Source of the DNA: Huintestinicola sp050874005
GTDB lineage: Bacteria; Bacillota; Clostridia; Oscillospirales; Ruminococcaceae
Direction: 5' to 3'
Assembly (NCBI RefSeq): GCF_050874005.1
Contig: NZ_JBNMJV010000002.1
Span: 62,001 to 126,000, forward strand
DNA: 64,000 bases
The position numbers and the translations under genes were made by a program. The notes beneath the pieces are model-generated. The model saw only the letters and a list, made by a program, of their open reading frames with translations, did no database searches and was not told the origin of the DNA. The first letter of the stretch is position 1, and the number at the start of each line of letters is the position of its first letter. Below, one piece after another: positions 44,103-51,985 of this stretch.

Positions 44103-46115
44103 ATGCATAGAATAGGCGTATTTGTATGCCACTGCGGTACAAACATTGCTGCAACTGTTGATGTCAAGGCTGTTGCCGAGGCTATGAAGCAGGAGCCGGG
44201 CGTAGTTTTCTCCGTAGATTATCAGTATATGTGTTCCGAGGGCGGTCAGACTATGATCCAGGACGCTATCAAGGAACAAAAGCTCACAGGCGTTGTTGTC
44301 TGCTCGTGCTCGCCCCGTATGCACGAGGCTACCTTCAGAAAGGCAGCTTCCAAAGCCGGCATCAACCCTTATATGGTGGAGATCGCCAATATCCGTGAGC
44401 AGTGCTCCTGGATACATAAGGATATTATGACTGCCACCGAAAAGGCTATCATTCTCGCAAGAACTGCTGTTGCAAAGGTTCAGCTGAACGCTCCCCTGGT
44501 TGCAGGCGAAAGCCCCGTTACCAAGCGTGCTCTCGTTATCGGAGGCGGTATTGCGGGTATGCAGACTGCTCTCGATATTGCTGAGGCAGGCTTTGAGGTT
44601 GATATCGTTGAGAAGCAGCCCACTATCGGCGGCAAGATGACTCAGATAGATAAGACCTTCCCCACTCTCGACTGTGCTTCCTGTATCCTGACACCTAAAA
44701 TGGTTGACTGCGCTCAGAATGAAAAAATTCACATCTACGCTTACAGCGAGGTTGAGGAGGTCAACGGATTTGTTGGCAATTTCACCGCTAAGATCAGGAA
44801 AAAGGCTCGCTATGTTGACACCACAAAGTGCACAGGCTGCGGCGTATGTACCGAGAAATGTCCTCAGAAGGAAGTCCCCAACGAGTTCAACCTTGGTCTG
44901 AACACAAGACGTGCTATTTACATTCCCTTTGCTCAGGCTGTTCCCAAGGTAGCTACTATTGACGCTGATTACTGCACAATGCTCAAGACAGGCAAGTGCG
45001 GCGTTTGCTCAAAGGTCTGCACAGCAGGCGCTATCGACTACAAGCAGCAGGACGAGATCATTGAGGAAAAGTACGGCGCAATCGTTGCGGCTACAGGCTA
45101 CAATCCTATCAATATCGAAAAATACGACGAGTTTGCATATTCTCAGAGCAAGGACGTTGTTACTTCTCTCGAGCTTGAGAGACTGATGAATGCTGCAGGT
45201 CCTTCCAGCGGTACTCTTATCAGACCCTCTTACCTTGACAAGCAGGACGACCCCAAGGCTCACCCCAAGACCATTGTATTCGTACAGTGCGTTGGTTCCA
45301 GATCGGATGACGGCTGCGGAAAGCCCTACTGCTCCAAGATATGCTGTATGTACACTGCTAAGCACGCTATGCTTATCAGAGAAAAATATCCCGATACAGA
45401 TGTTTATGTATTCTACATTGACGTTCGTACTCCCGGTAAGCTCTTTGATGAGTTCTATCGCAGAGCTGTTGAACAGTACGGTGTTCACTACATCAAGGGT
45501 ATGGTCGGAAAGGTAGCTCCTCAGCCCGACGGCACTCTTTCCGTTCAGGCTTCCGATCTTATCGCCAACAAGCAGCTTCATATCAATGCCGATCTGGTGG
45601 TTCTCGCAACCGCTATCGAGCCTGATAAGACTGCACGCTCCGTTGCTACTATGCTCAGAGCAAGTATGGATACAAACGATTTCTTCACCGAGGCTCACGC
45701 AAAGCTTCGTCCCGTTGAAAGCCCCACTGCAGGCGTTTTCCTCTCGGGCGTTTGTCAGGGTCCTAAGGATATCCCCGAGACTGTTTCTCAGGCAAGTGCC
45801 GCTGCCGCTAAGGTAATTGGTCTTCTTGCCAAGGACAAGCTCACAGGTAACCCCTGCGTCGCTCAGCCCGACGAGCTTATGTGCAACGGCTGCTCCTCCT
45901 GCGAAAAGGTTTGCCCCTACGGCGCTATCACCTATTCCGACAAGGAATTCAGACAGCCTGACAGAACTGTGGCTATTCGCCGTGTCGCTTCCGTTAACGA
46001 AGCTGTTTGTCAGGGCTGCGGAGCTTGTACTGTTGCTTGTCCTTCGGGAGCAATGGATCTGAAGGGCTTCTCCAATAAACAGATTATGGCGGAGGTAGAT
46101 GCAATATGCAAGTAA
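44103..46115 (+). CDS. hdrA: heterodisulfide reductase subunit A-like flavoprotein
   Basis: 670 residues, the FAD subunit that performs electron bifurcation in Hdr complexes. The N-terminal domain (1-135) has GTNIAATVDVKAVAEAM and the cluster Cys residues CSCSPRMHE; the FAD Rossmann is RALVIGGGIAGMQTALDIA near residue 140; TLDCASCILTPKM near 195 is the HdrA cluster/flavin Cys motif; ferredoxin boxes are CTGCGVCTEKCPQ near 242, CNGCSSCEKVCPYG near 595 and CQGCGACTVACPSG near 637. Overlaps the next gene by 10 bases. Confidence 0.93.
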   Translation: MHRIGVFVCHCGTNIAATVDVKAVAEAMKQEPGVVFSVDYQYMCSEGGQTMIQDAIKEQKLTGVVVCSCSPRMHEATFRKAASKAGINPYMVEIANIREQCSWIHKDIMTATEKAIILARTAVAKVQLNAPLVAGESPVTKRALVIGGGIAGMQTALDIAEAGFEVDIVEKQPTIGGKMTQIDKTFPTLDCASCILTPKMVDCAQNEKIHIYAYSEVEEVNGFVGNFTAKIRKKARYVDTTKCTGCGVCTEKCPQKEVPNEFNLGLNTRRAIYIPFAQAVPKVATIDADYCTMLKTGKCGVCSKVCTAGAIDYKQQDEIIEEKYGAIVAATGYNPINIEKYDEFAYSQSKDVVTSLELERLMNAAGPSSGTLIRPSYLDKQDDPKAHPKTIVFVQCVGSRSDDGCGKPYCSKICCMYTAKHAMLIREKYPDTDVYVFYIDVRTPGKLFDEFYRRAVEQYGVHYIKGMVGKVAPQPDGTLSVQASDLIANKQLHINADLVVLATAIEPDKTARSVATMLRASMDTNDFFTEAHAKLRPVESPTAGVFLSGVCQGPKDIPETVSQASAAAAKVIGLLAKDKLTGNPCVAQPDELMCNGCSSCEKVCPYGAITYSDKEFRQPDRTVAIRRVASVNEAVCQGCGACTVACPSGAMDLKGFSNKQIMAEVDAICK

Positions 46116-46552
46116 ACGAAAACAAGGAATTCAGACCCAAGATCGTTGCATTCTGCTGCAACTGGTGCTCCTATGCAGGCGCTGACCTGGCAGGCACCAA
46201 CAGACTTAATTATCCCGCAGATGTGAAGATCATCCGTGTACCCTGCTCCTGCCGTGTTAACCCTATGTTTATCCTCCGTGCTTTCCAGAGAGGTGCTGAC
46301 GGCGTTATTATGTGCGGCTGCCACCCCGGAGACTGCCACTATACATCGGGCAACTACTTCGCAAGACGCAGAATGACTCTCCTCTTCTCTATGCTTGACT
46401 TTATGGGCATTGAGAGAGAAAGAACAAGAGTTGAATGGGTATCCGCTGCAGAAGGCGCAAAATTTGCAGCCACAATGAATGAGTTCGTCGAGACCGTTGC
46501 TAAGCTCGGCGAAAACAAGAGATTGGAGGATCTGAGATGCAAGAAGCAGTGA
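46106..46552 (+). CDS. flxD: MvhD/FlxD-like 2Fe-2S electron carrier
   Basis: 148 residues of the MvhD family, which links an electron-input module to HdrA. Opening FRPKIVAFCCNWCSYAGADLAG and later CGCHPGDCHYTSGN show the cysteines expected for a 2Fe-2S centre. In methanogens MvhD joins hydrogenase; in bacterial FlxABCD-HdrABC the same role is taken by FlxD with an NADH module. No hydrogenase large subunit accompanies it here, so the NADH module (48540) is the likely partner. Confidence 0.88.
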   Translation: MQVNENKEFRPKIVAFCCNWCSYAGADLAGTNRLNYPADVKIIRVPCSCRVNPMFILRAFQRGADGVIMCGCHPGDCHYTSGNYFARRRMTLLFSMLDFMGIERERTRVEWVSAAEGAKFAATMNEFVETVAKLGENKRLEDLRCKKQ

Positions 46553-47514
46553 TAAAGCGTGCCAAAGAGCTTCTGGCTGACGGTACCGTTAACCGTGTTG
46601 TTGGCTGGAAAGCAGGCGAATTTGCTTACGATACGACTCCTGCTGTTTTCACATCAGCTGAGGAGCTGGACGCAGACTTCATCTACAACGATTTCTGTGC
46701 GCCCAATCTTTCAAAATACATCATCAAGGAATCCCGCAAGGAGGGCAAGCTCCTTGTATTCCTGAAGCCCTGCGATACTTACAGCTTCAACCAGCTTCTC
46801 AAGGAGCACAGAATTATCCGTGAAAACGTATATATCATCGCTGTTCCCTGCACAGGCAAGGTTGACGCTGACACCGTTAAGTCCAAGGGCGTTAAGGGTA
46901 TCACAGGCATGGAGAGCGACGGCGAGACCGTTACTATCCACACTCTTTACGGCGACAAAACTATGCCCAAGTCCGAAACTCTCGGTGACAAATGCCGCAC
47001 CTGCAAGAGCAAGAAGCACGTTATTTTCGATGAGATAATCGGCGAGGACGGCGAGGTCAATGACGACGGCGCACGCTTTGAGCTTGTTGAAAAGCTTGAA
47101 ATGATGACTGCCGATGAGCGTTACGATTTCTGGAGAGGCGAACTTTCCAAGTGTATCCGCTGCAACGCCTGCCGCAATGTATGTCCTGCCTGCTCCTGCG
47201 AAAACTGCGTATTCGATAACCCGAATTCAGGCATCGCTCAGAGAGCGGCTACCGATTCCTTTGAGGAGAATATGTTCCATCTTATCCGCTCCTTCCACGT
47301 TGCGGGCAGATGCACAGACTGCGGCGAATGTACAAGAGTTTGTCCTCAGAACATTCCTCTCCACCTTATCAACCGCAAGTACATCAAGGATATAAACGAG
47401 TTCTACGGTGATTACCAGGCAGGCTCCGACCTTGAGACAAGAGCTCCTCTCAACGCTTACACATTCGATGACTGCGAGCCTAATATCGTATACAAAAGAG
47501 GAGGTAACGAATAA
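46537..47514 (+). CDS. FlxC-like 4Fe-4S protein
   Basis: 325 residues. An N-terminal half of alpha/beta type, related in pattern to F420-dehydrogenase beta-like proteins (KPCDTYSFNQLL, GDKCRTCKSKKH), then two 4Fe-4S boxes CIRCNACRNVCPACSC near residue 206 and CTDCGECTRVCPQN near 258. Overlaps flxD by 16 bases and the next gene by one. In Flx clusters two such ferredoxin proteins sit between FlxD and FlxA; which is FlxB or FlxC cannot be fixed by reading alone. Confidence 0.78.
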   Translation: MQEAVIKRAKELLADGTVNRVVGWKAGEFAYDTTPAVFTSAEELDADFIYNDFCAPNLSKYIIKESRKEGKLLVFLKPCDTYSFNQLLKEHRIIRENVYIIAVPCTGKVDADTVKSKGVKGITGMESDGETVTIHTLYGDKTMPKSETLGDKCRTCKSKKHVIFDEIIGEDGEVNDDGARFELVEKLEMMTADERYDFWRGELSKCIRCNACRNVCPACSCENCVFDNPNSGIAQRAATDSFEENMFHLIRSFHVAGRCTDCGECTRVCPQNIPLHLINRKYIKDINEFYGDYQAGSDLETRAPLNAYTFDDCEPNIVYKRGGNE

Positions 47515-48533
47515 TGTTCAAGCTTCCTATTGATAAATTAAACGACTTCTTTGCGGCTGTTTCCGCTTCTCAGTCACTTTATCTGCCTGTTGACGGCAAT
47601 GACGGCAGAGCAAGCTACAAGAAGTGGAGCGAGGGCGTGACCCTCAGCAAGGCTCTCAACACCGTAAGAAGCGCTAAGGACTTCTTCTTCCCCCAGACCG
47701 AAAATCTCTGCGACTTCAACAGAAACGGTCTGAACATCGAGATAATCGACAACAGAACCGAAAGTGAGGACTTCGTTGTATTCGGCGTTCGTGCCTGCGA
47801 CGCAAGAAGCTTCACTATCCTTGACAAGGTTTTCCTGGTTGACCCTGTGGACAGCTACTATGCTACACGCAGAGAGCACGGCACTATCGTTACTATGGCG
47901 TGTACTGCACCCGAGGAAAACTGCTTCTGCAATGTTTTCGGCATTGACGCTGCTGCTCCCGAGGGAGACGCTGCCTGCTGGATGACTGAGGACGCTCTCT
48001 ACATCAAGGCTAACAACGAAAAGGGCGAGAAGTTCACCCAGTCCGTAAAGAGCCTGCTTACAGAATGCGGCAGCGAGGCTGTTGAGGCTCAGCAGAAAGA
48101 GACCAAGGCTATTATGGAAAAGCTCCCCTTTGCAGGAATTTCCACCGATTATTTCAGAAAGAACACTCTTCTCGATATATTCAACTCCGACAAGTGGGCT
48201 AAGCTTTCCGAAGCTTGTCTCGGCTGCGGAACCTGCACATTCGTATGTCCCACCTGCCAGTGCTACGACATCAAGGACTACGACACAGGTCACGGTATCA
48301 AGCGTTACCGCACCTGGGACAGCTGTATGTATTCCGATTTCACAAAAATGGCTGCTGCTAACTCCAGAAACACTCAGCTTCAGCGTTTCAGACAGAGATT
48401 TATGCACAAGCTCGTTTATTTCCCCGATAACAATAACGGCGAGTTCGGCTGCGTAGGCTGCGGACGATGCCTGTCCAGATGTCCCATTTCTATGAATATC
48501 GTTAAGGTCGTCAAGACTTTCGGAGAGGAGTAA
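47514..48533 (+). CDS. FlxB/AsrA-like 4Fe-4S dicluster protein
   Basis: 339 residues resembling the 4Fe-4S subunit of anaerobic sulfite reductase and of Flx complexes. After an N-terminal domain (VFGVRACDARSFTILDKVF near residue 90, TAPEENCFCNVFG near 127) two boxes follow: CLGCGTCTFVCPTCQC near 236 and CVGCGRCLSRCPIS near 312. It would pass electrons from the NADH-FAD subunit encoded six bases downstream. No sulfite-reductase catalytic subunit (AsrC) is nearby, arguing against a sulfite role. Confidence 0.8.
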   Translation: MFKLPIDKLNDFFAAVSASQSLYLPVDGNDGRASYKKWSEGVTLSKALNTVRSAKDFFFPQTENLCDFNRNGLNIEIIDNRTESEDFVVFGVRACDARSFTILDKVFLVDPVDSYYATRREHGTIVTMACTAPEENCFCNVFGIDAAAPEGDAACWMTEDALYIKANNEKGEKFTQSVKSLLTECGSEAVEAQQKETKAIMEKLPFAGISTDYFRKNTLLDIFNSDKWAKLSEACLGCGTCTFVCPTCQCYDIKDYDTGHGIKRYRTWDSCMYSDFTKMAAANSRNTQLQRFRQRFMHKLVYFPDNNNGEFGCVGCGRCLSRCPISMNIVKVVKTFGEE

Positions 48534-48539
48534 TGAATA

Positions 48540-49367
48540 ATGCTGAATGAAACTTTGATCCCAAAACTCGGCGTTGTTACCGATATCCGTCAGGATACTC
48601 CCGACGTCAAGACCTTCCGTGTTGTGGGAACAGACGGAAAAAAGCTTTTTGAACATATTCCCGGACAGTGCGCTATGCTTTCTATCCCCGGAGTAGGCGA
48701 GGGTATGTTTTCCATCACTTCTTCGCCTACAAACAAGGAATTTATGGAATTTTCCATCAAGAAGTGCGGCTGCCTTACCTCCTGGCTCCATATGATGGAC
48801 GTTGGTCAGCAGATCACAGTAAGAGGTCCTTACGGAAACGGATTCCCTGTTGAGTCCGATTTCAAGGGCAAAAATCTGCTGTTCATCGCAGGCGGTATCG
48901 GTCTTGCTCCTCTGCGCTCCGTTATCAATTATGTACGTGACAACCGTGCTAATTACGGCAGCGTTCAGATCATTTACGGCTCCCGTTCCAAGGACGATCT
49001 CGTTGACTACAAGGAGATCATCGACGAGTGGATGAAGGACGACGGCATTGAGGTCAACCTCACCATCGACCGTGAGCAGGAAGGCTGGGACGGTCACGTT
49101 GGTTTCGTTCCCAACTACGTTAAGGAGCTTAATCCCGATATCAGCAAGACCGTTGTTATGTGCGGCCCCCCTATTATGATAAAGTTCACACTTGCAGGTC
49201 TTAAAGAGCTGGGCTTCAACGAAACTCAGGTATTTACCACTATGGAGCTTCGTATGAAGTGTGCTATCGGCAAATGCGGCAGATGCAATATCGGCAACAA
49301 GTATGTCTGCAAGGACGGACCTGTATTCAGATTTGACCAGCTCGACGAGCTGCCTAACGAATATTGA
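48540..49367 (+). CDS. flxA: FlxA-like FAD/NAD(P)-binding 2Fe-2S oxidoreductase
   Basis: 275 residues. Ferredoxin-reductase fold: FAD domain 1-105 with GQCAMLSIPG and FSITSSPTNKEFMEF, NAD domain from about 115 (AGGIGLAPLRSVINYV) with MCGPPIMIKFT near 200, and a C-terminal 2Fe-2S motif CAIGKCGRCNIGNKYVC near 240 as in dihydroorotate-dehydrogenase and AsrB-type subunits. It is the expected entry point for NADH. Next gene 19 bases on. Confidence 0.87.
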   Translation: MLNETLIPKLGVVTDIRQDTPDVKTFRVVGTDGKKLFEHIPGQCAMLSIPGVGEGMFSITSSPTNKEFMEFSIKKCGCLTSWLHMMDVGQQITVRGPYGNGFPVESDFKGKNLLFIAGGIGLAPLRSVINYVRDNRANYGSVQIIYGSRSKDDLVDYKEIIDEWMKDDGIEVNLTIDREQEGWDGHVGFVPNYVKELNPDISKTVVMCGPPIMIKFTLAGLKELGFNETQVFTTMELRMKCAIGKCGRCNIGNKYVCKDGPVFRFDQLDELPNEY

Positions 49368-49386
49368 TTAAGGAGTGAAGTTCACG

Positions 49387-50061
49387 ATGGAAAATATGGT
49401 AAATATTTATCTGTTCGGCAAGCAGTACAGCGTACCTGCAAGCCTCACAATTATGAAGGCTATGGAATATGCCGGATATCAGCTTATCAGAGGCTGCGGC
49501 TGCCGCAACGGCTTCTGCGGCGCTTGTGCGACCATCTACAGGATCAAGGGTGAGCAGGAGCTTAAGACCTGTCTCGCTTGTCAGACACAGGTTCAGGAGG
49601 GTATGTACATCGCTACTCTGCCCTTCTTCCCCCTGGTCAAGCAGATATATGATATCAACAAGATCCCTACAACTCAGGCTGTTATGATGCAGCTTTATCC
49701 CGAGATATATGCTTGTGTTGGCTGCAATGCCTGCACTAAGGCTTGTACTCAGAAGCTCAACGTTATGCAGTACATCGCTTACGCTCAGAGAGGTGAGTTC
49801 GACAAGTGCGCCGAGGAGTCCTTTGACTGCGTAATGTGCGGCGTTTGCTCGTCCAGATGTCCCGCAGGTATCTCTCATCCTCAGGTCGGTATGCTTGCAA
49901 GAAGAATCAACGGCAAGTATCTCCAGCCCAAGAGCCAGCACCTCGAGGACAGAGTCAAGGAGATCCACAACGGCGATTTCAAGGAATTCCTTGATACCCT
50001 TATGGCTGAATCCGATGAGCAGCTTATGGAACGCTACAATAACAGAGATATTGAGAAGTAA
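49387..50061 (+). CDS. 2Fe-2S/4Fe-4S linker subunit of the fumarate reductase (TfrB/FrdB-like)
   Basis: 224 residues. A plant-type 2Fe-2S motif CRNGFCGAC near residue 40 followed by a later Cys (KTCLAC) in the N-terminal half, then two 4Fe-4S boxes CVGCNACTKACTQK near 109 and CVMCGVCSSRCPAG near 148, the latter HdrC-like. It lacks the third, 3Fe-4S site of respiratory FrdB. I chose the ATG at 49387 (MENMVNIYLFG), eleven bases after AAGGAG; a GTG at 49375 overlaps the ribosome site. It most likely hands electrons to the flavoprotein encoded 15 bases downstream. Confidence 0.82.
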   Translation: MENMVNIYLFGKQYSVPASLTIMKAMEYAGYQLIRGCGCRNGFCGACATIYRIKGEQELKTCLACQTQVQEGMYIATLPFFPLVKQIYDINKIPTTQAVMMQLYPEIYACVGCNACTKACTQKLNVMQYIAYAQRGEFDKCAEESFDCVMCGVCSSRCPAGISHPQVGMLARRINGKYLQPKSQHLEDRVKEIHNGDFKEFLDTLMAESDEQLMERYNNRDIEK

Positions 50062-50076
50062 GGGAGGCTGTTTACA

Positions 50077-51678
50077 ATGTACACAAGTGAAGAAATGCTT
50101 GCTTCGATAAAGAAGGTCGAAGCCAACAGAGCTGCAAACGCAGCATACGAGCCTGCTAGAATGACCGCTGAGCAGAAGGACGAAGTTCTGAAGACATATC
50201 ACCCCGACTACATTGAGTCACAGTTCGAGGAGCTGAAGATCGGTCCCAACAAGGGCGAAAAGGTTCCCCACGAGCTGGCTGCTCTTCTCCAGGCTAACAG
50301 CCGTATCGATCCCGCAAAGATCGACCTTGAGCATCCTAAGTACGATGTTGACGTTCTCGTTATCGGCGGCGGCGGAGCAGGTTCTTCCGCAGCTATCGAG
50401 GCTCACAACGGCGGCGCTAACGTTATGATCGTTACAAAGCTCCGTATCGGTGACGCTAACACTATGATGGCTGAGGGCGGTATCCAGGCTGCTGACAAGC
50501 CCAACGACTCCCCTGCTATCCACTACATAGACGCTTACGGCGGCGGTCACTTCAAGGGCAAGCACGAGCTGGTTTATAAGCTTGTTAACGAGGCTCCCGA
50601 CGCTATCAAGTGGCTCAATGAGCTGGGCGTTGAATTCGACAAGGCTCCCGACGGAACAATGATAACAACTCACGGCGGCGGAACCTCCAGAAAGAGAATG
50701 CACGCTTGTAAGGACTACTCCGGCGCTGAGATCATGAAGACCCTCAGAGACGAAGTTCTCAACCGTCAGATCCCTGTTGTTGACTTTACTGCGGCAGTTG
50801 AGATCATTCTCGACGATCAGGGCAAGGCAGCAGGCGCTGTTCTTATGAATATGGAGACCAAGGAGCTTATGGTCGCTAAGGCTAAGACTGTTATCATCGC
50901 AACAGGCGGTGCAGGCAGACTTCATTACCAGGGCTTCCCCACCTCCAACCACTACGGCGCTACAGCAGACGGACTTGTTCTTGCATACCGTGCAGGTGCA
51001 AAGCTCCTCTATGCTGACTCCCTCCAGTATCACCCCACAGGTGCTGCATTCCCCGAGCAGATCTTCGGTGCACTTGTTACCGAGAAGGTACGTTCTCTCG
51101 GTGCAAAGCTTGTTAACGTTGACGGCGAGGTATTTATGCACCCCCTGGAGACTCGTGATATCTGTGCATCCTCCATTATCAGAGAGTGCAAGGCAAGAGG
51201 CAAGGGCATCAGCACAGGCGACGGTGAAGGCGTATGGCTCGATACTCCTATGATTGAACTGAAAAACGGCGAGGGCACTATCGAGAAGAGAATTCCCGCT
51301 ATGCTCAGAATGTTTATGGAATACGGCATTGATATCCGCAAGGAGCCTATCCTCGTATATCCTACCCTCCACTACCAGAACGGCGGTATCGACATCACCG
51401 ATGACGGTATGAGCGGAATTGAGAACCTCTACGTTGCCGGCGAGGCTGTAGGCGGTATCCACGGCAGAAACAGACTTATGGGCAACTCTCTCCTTGACGT
51501 TATCGTATTCGGCAGAAATGCAGGAAGAAGCGTTGCTGCTAAGTACAAGGACGTTACTGTTGGCAAGCTCACTCTTGACCACGTTAACAAGTTCGCTGCT
51601 GAGATGAAGTCTGCAGGCATTGAGACTGACGTTGTATCTCCCAAGCTTCTTCCCGACTACGCAAGAAGGAGTAACTAA
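50077..51678 (+). CDS. frdA: soluble fumarate reductase flavoprotein subunit
   Basis: 533 residues. FAD fold VIGGGGAGSSAAIEA near residue 95, substrate motifs THGGGTSRKRMHAC near 200, QYHPTG near 315, TRDICASSII near 352 and HGRNRLMGNSLLD near 463 are those of fumarate reductase/succinate dehydrogenase/aspartate oxidase flavoproteins. The His that binds FAD covalently in respiratory FrdA is Asn (ANTMMAEGG), as in soluble forms. An N-terminal extension of about 85 residues is extra. No membrane anchor gene follows, so the enzyme is cytosolic. The neighbouring fumarase and the carrier downstream support a succinate-producing role; L-aspartate oxidase is less likely because nadA/nadC are absent. 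Confidence 0.88.
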   Translation: MYTSEEMLASIKKVEANRAANAAYEPARMTAEQKDEVLKTYHPDYIESQFEELKIGPNKGEKVPHELAALLQANSRIDPAKIDLEHPKYDVDVLVIGGGGAGSSAAIEAHNGGANVMIVTKLRIGDANTMMAEGGIQAADKPNDSPAIHYIDAYGGGHFKGKHELVYKLVNEAPDAIKWLNELGVEFDKAPDGTMITTHGGGTSRKRMHACKDYSGAEIMKTLRDEVLNRQIPVVDFTAAVEIILDDQGKAAGAVLMNMETKELMVAKAKTVIIATGGAGRLHYQGFPTSNHYGATADGLVLAYRAGAKLLYADSLQYHPTGAAFPEQIFGALVTEKVRSLGAKLVNVDGEVFMHPLETRDICASSIIRECKARGKGISTGDGEGVWLDTPMIELKNGEGTIEKRIPAMLRMFMEYGIDIRKEPILVYPTLHYQNGGIDITDDGMSGIENLYVAGEAVGGIHGRNRLMGNSLLDVIVFGRNAGRSVAAKYKDVTVGKLTLDHVNKFAAEMKSAGIETDVVSPKLLPDYARRSN

Positions 51679-51739
51679 CAAAGCGTAAAAATACTGTTAA
51701 AATTTTACTCAGGTACTTTATTTTAACATTGTTTTGTTG

Positions 51740-51745
51740 TATAAT
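51740..51745 (+). promoter_or_regulatory. candidate promoter -10 for the AAE carrier gene
   Basis: TATAAT at 51740-51745; the -35 at 17 bases is only TTTATT. Direct copies of AGGTACTTT flank it at 51711 and 51751. If used, the RNA would carry the GC hairpin and the 159-base element in its leader. Confidence 0.4.
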
Positions 51746-51757
51746 TTCATAGGTACT

Positions 51758-51789
51758 TTTCAAACCCCTGCTTTTGCGGGGGTTTGAAA
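51758..51789. terminator. strong GC hairpin after frdA
   Basis: A 14-base stem TTTCAAACCCCTGC / GCGGGGGTTTGAAA (one G-T pair) around TTTT. It most likely ends the fumC-hdr-flx-frd transcript, though the 3' T-run is poor (TTGTGTAAT). Confidence 0.65.
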
Positions 51790-51797
51790 TTGTGTAA

Positions 51798-51956
51798 TAC
51801 TAATTCCACATCGTTCTATAGACAAGGACGGCAGATAGAATTTCGCCAATCCAGGAAAGCGACTGCAGGCGGGCTTGCCGCCCGGCAAAGGAACTTGACG
51901 ACGAGTGACCAAATTATAGCTGTCGTATTAGGCTATAGGTTGATGTGGGATTAGTA
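51798..51956. repeat. 159-base element with about 47-base imperfect inverted repeats (MITE-like or structured leader)
   Basis: Left end TACTAATTCCACATC and right end GATGTGGGATTAGTA pair at 14 of 15 positions, and pairing continues inward with about 70% identity (TATAG / CTATA, then CGGCAGATAGAATTT against AAATTATAGCTGTCG). The centre holds GGCGG-GCTTG-CCGCC. It carries no open frame and no transposase motif. It may be a miniature transposable element that still shapes the leader of the downstream gene. Only one copy is visible here. Confidence 0.6.
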
Positions 51957-51985
51957 TCAATCAAAATTATGGAGGTATCAGCCCA

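Noticed and set aside
47574..49097. Minus-strand open frame of 507 codons across the Flx-like genes
   Set aside because: Same codon-bias shadow; the plus-strand genes carry clear iron-sulfur and flavin motifs.
46106..49367. Anaerobic sulfite reductase operon (asrABC)
   Set aside because: AsrA- and AsrB-like subunits are present but no siroheme AsrC gene; the MvhD and Hdr neighbours fit a Flx-Hdr complex better.
50077..51678. L-aspartate oxidase (nadB)
   Set aside because: The fold is shared and FAD is non-covalent in both, but nadA and nadC are absent and the gene is embedded with a dedicated iron-sulfur linker and fumarase; nadE lies far away on a different transcript.
50218..51681. Minus-strand open frame of 487 codons antisense to frdA
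   Set aside because: Shadow of the flavoprotein gene; no ribosome site or recognisable domain.
51798..51956. CRISPR or attachment-site remnant
   Set aside because: There are no repeated spacers, no integrase gene and no tRNA nearby; the symmetry is that of an inverted-repeat element.
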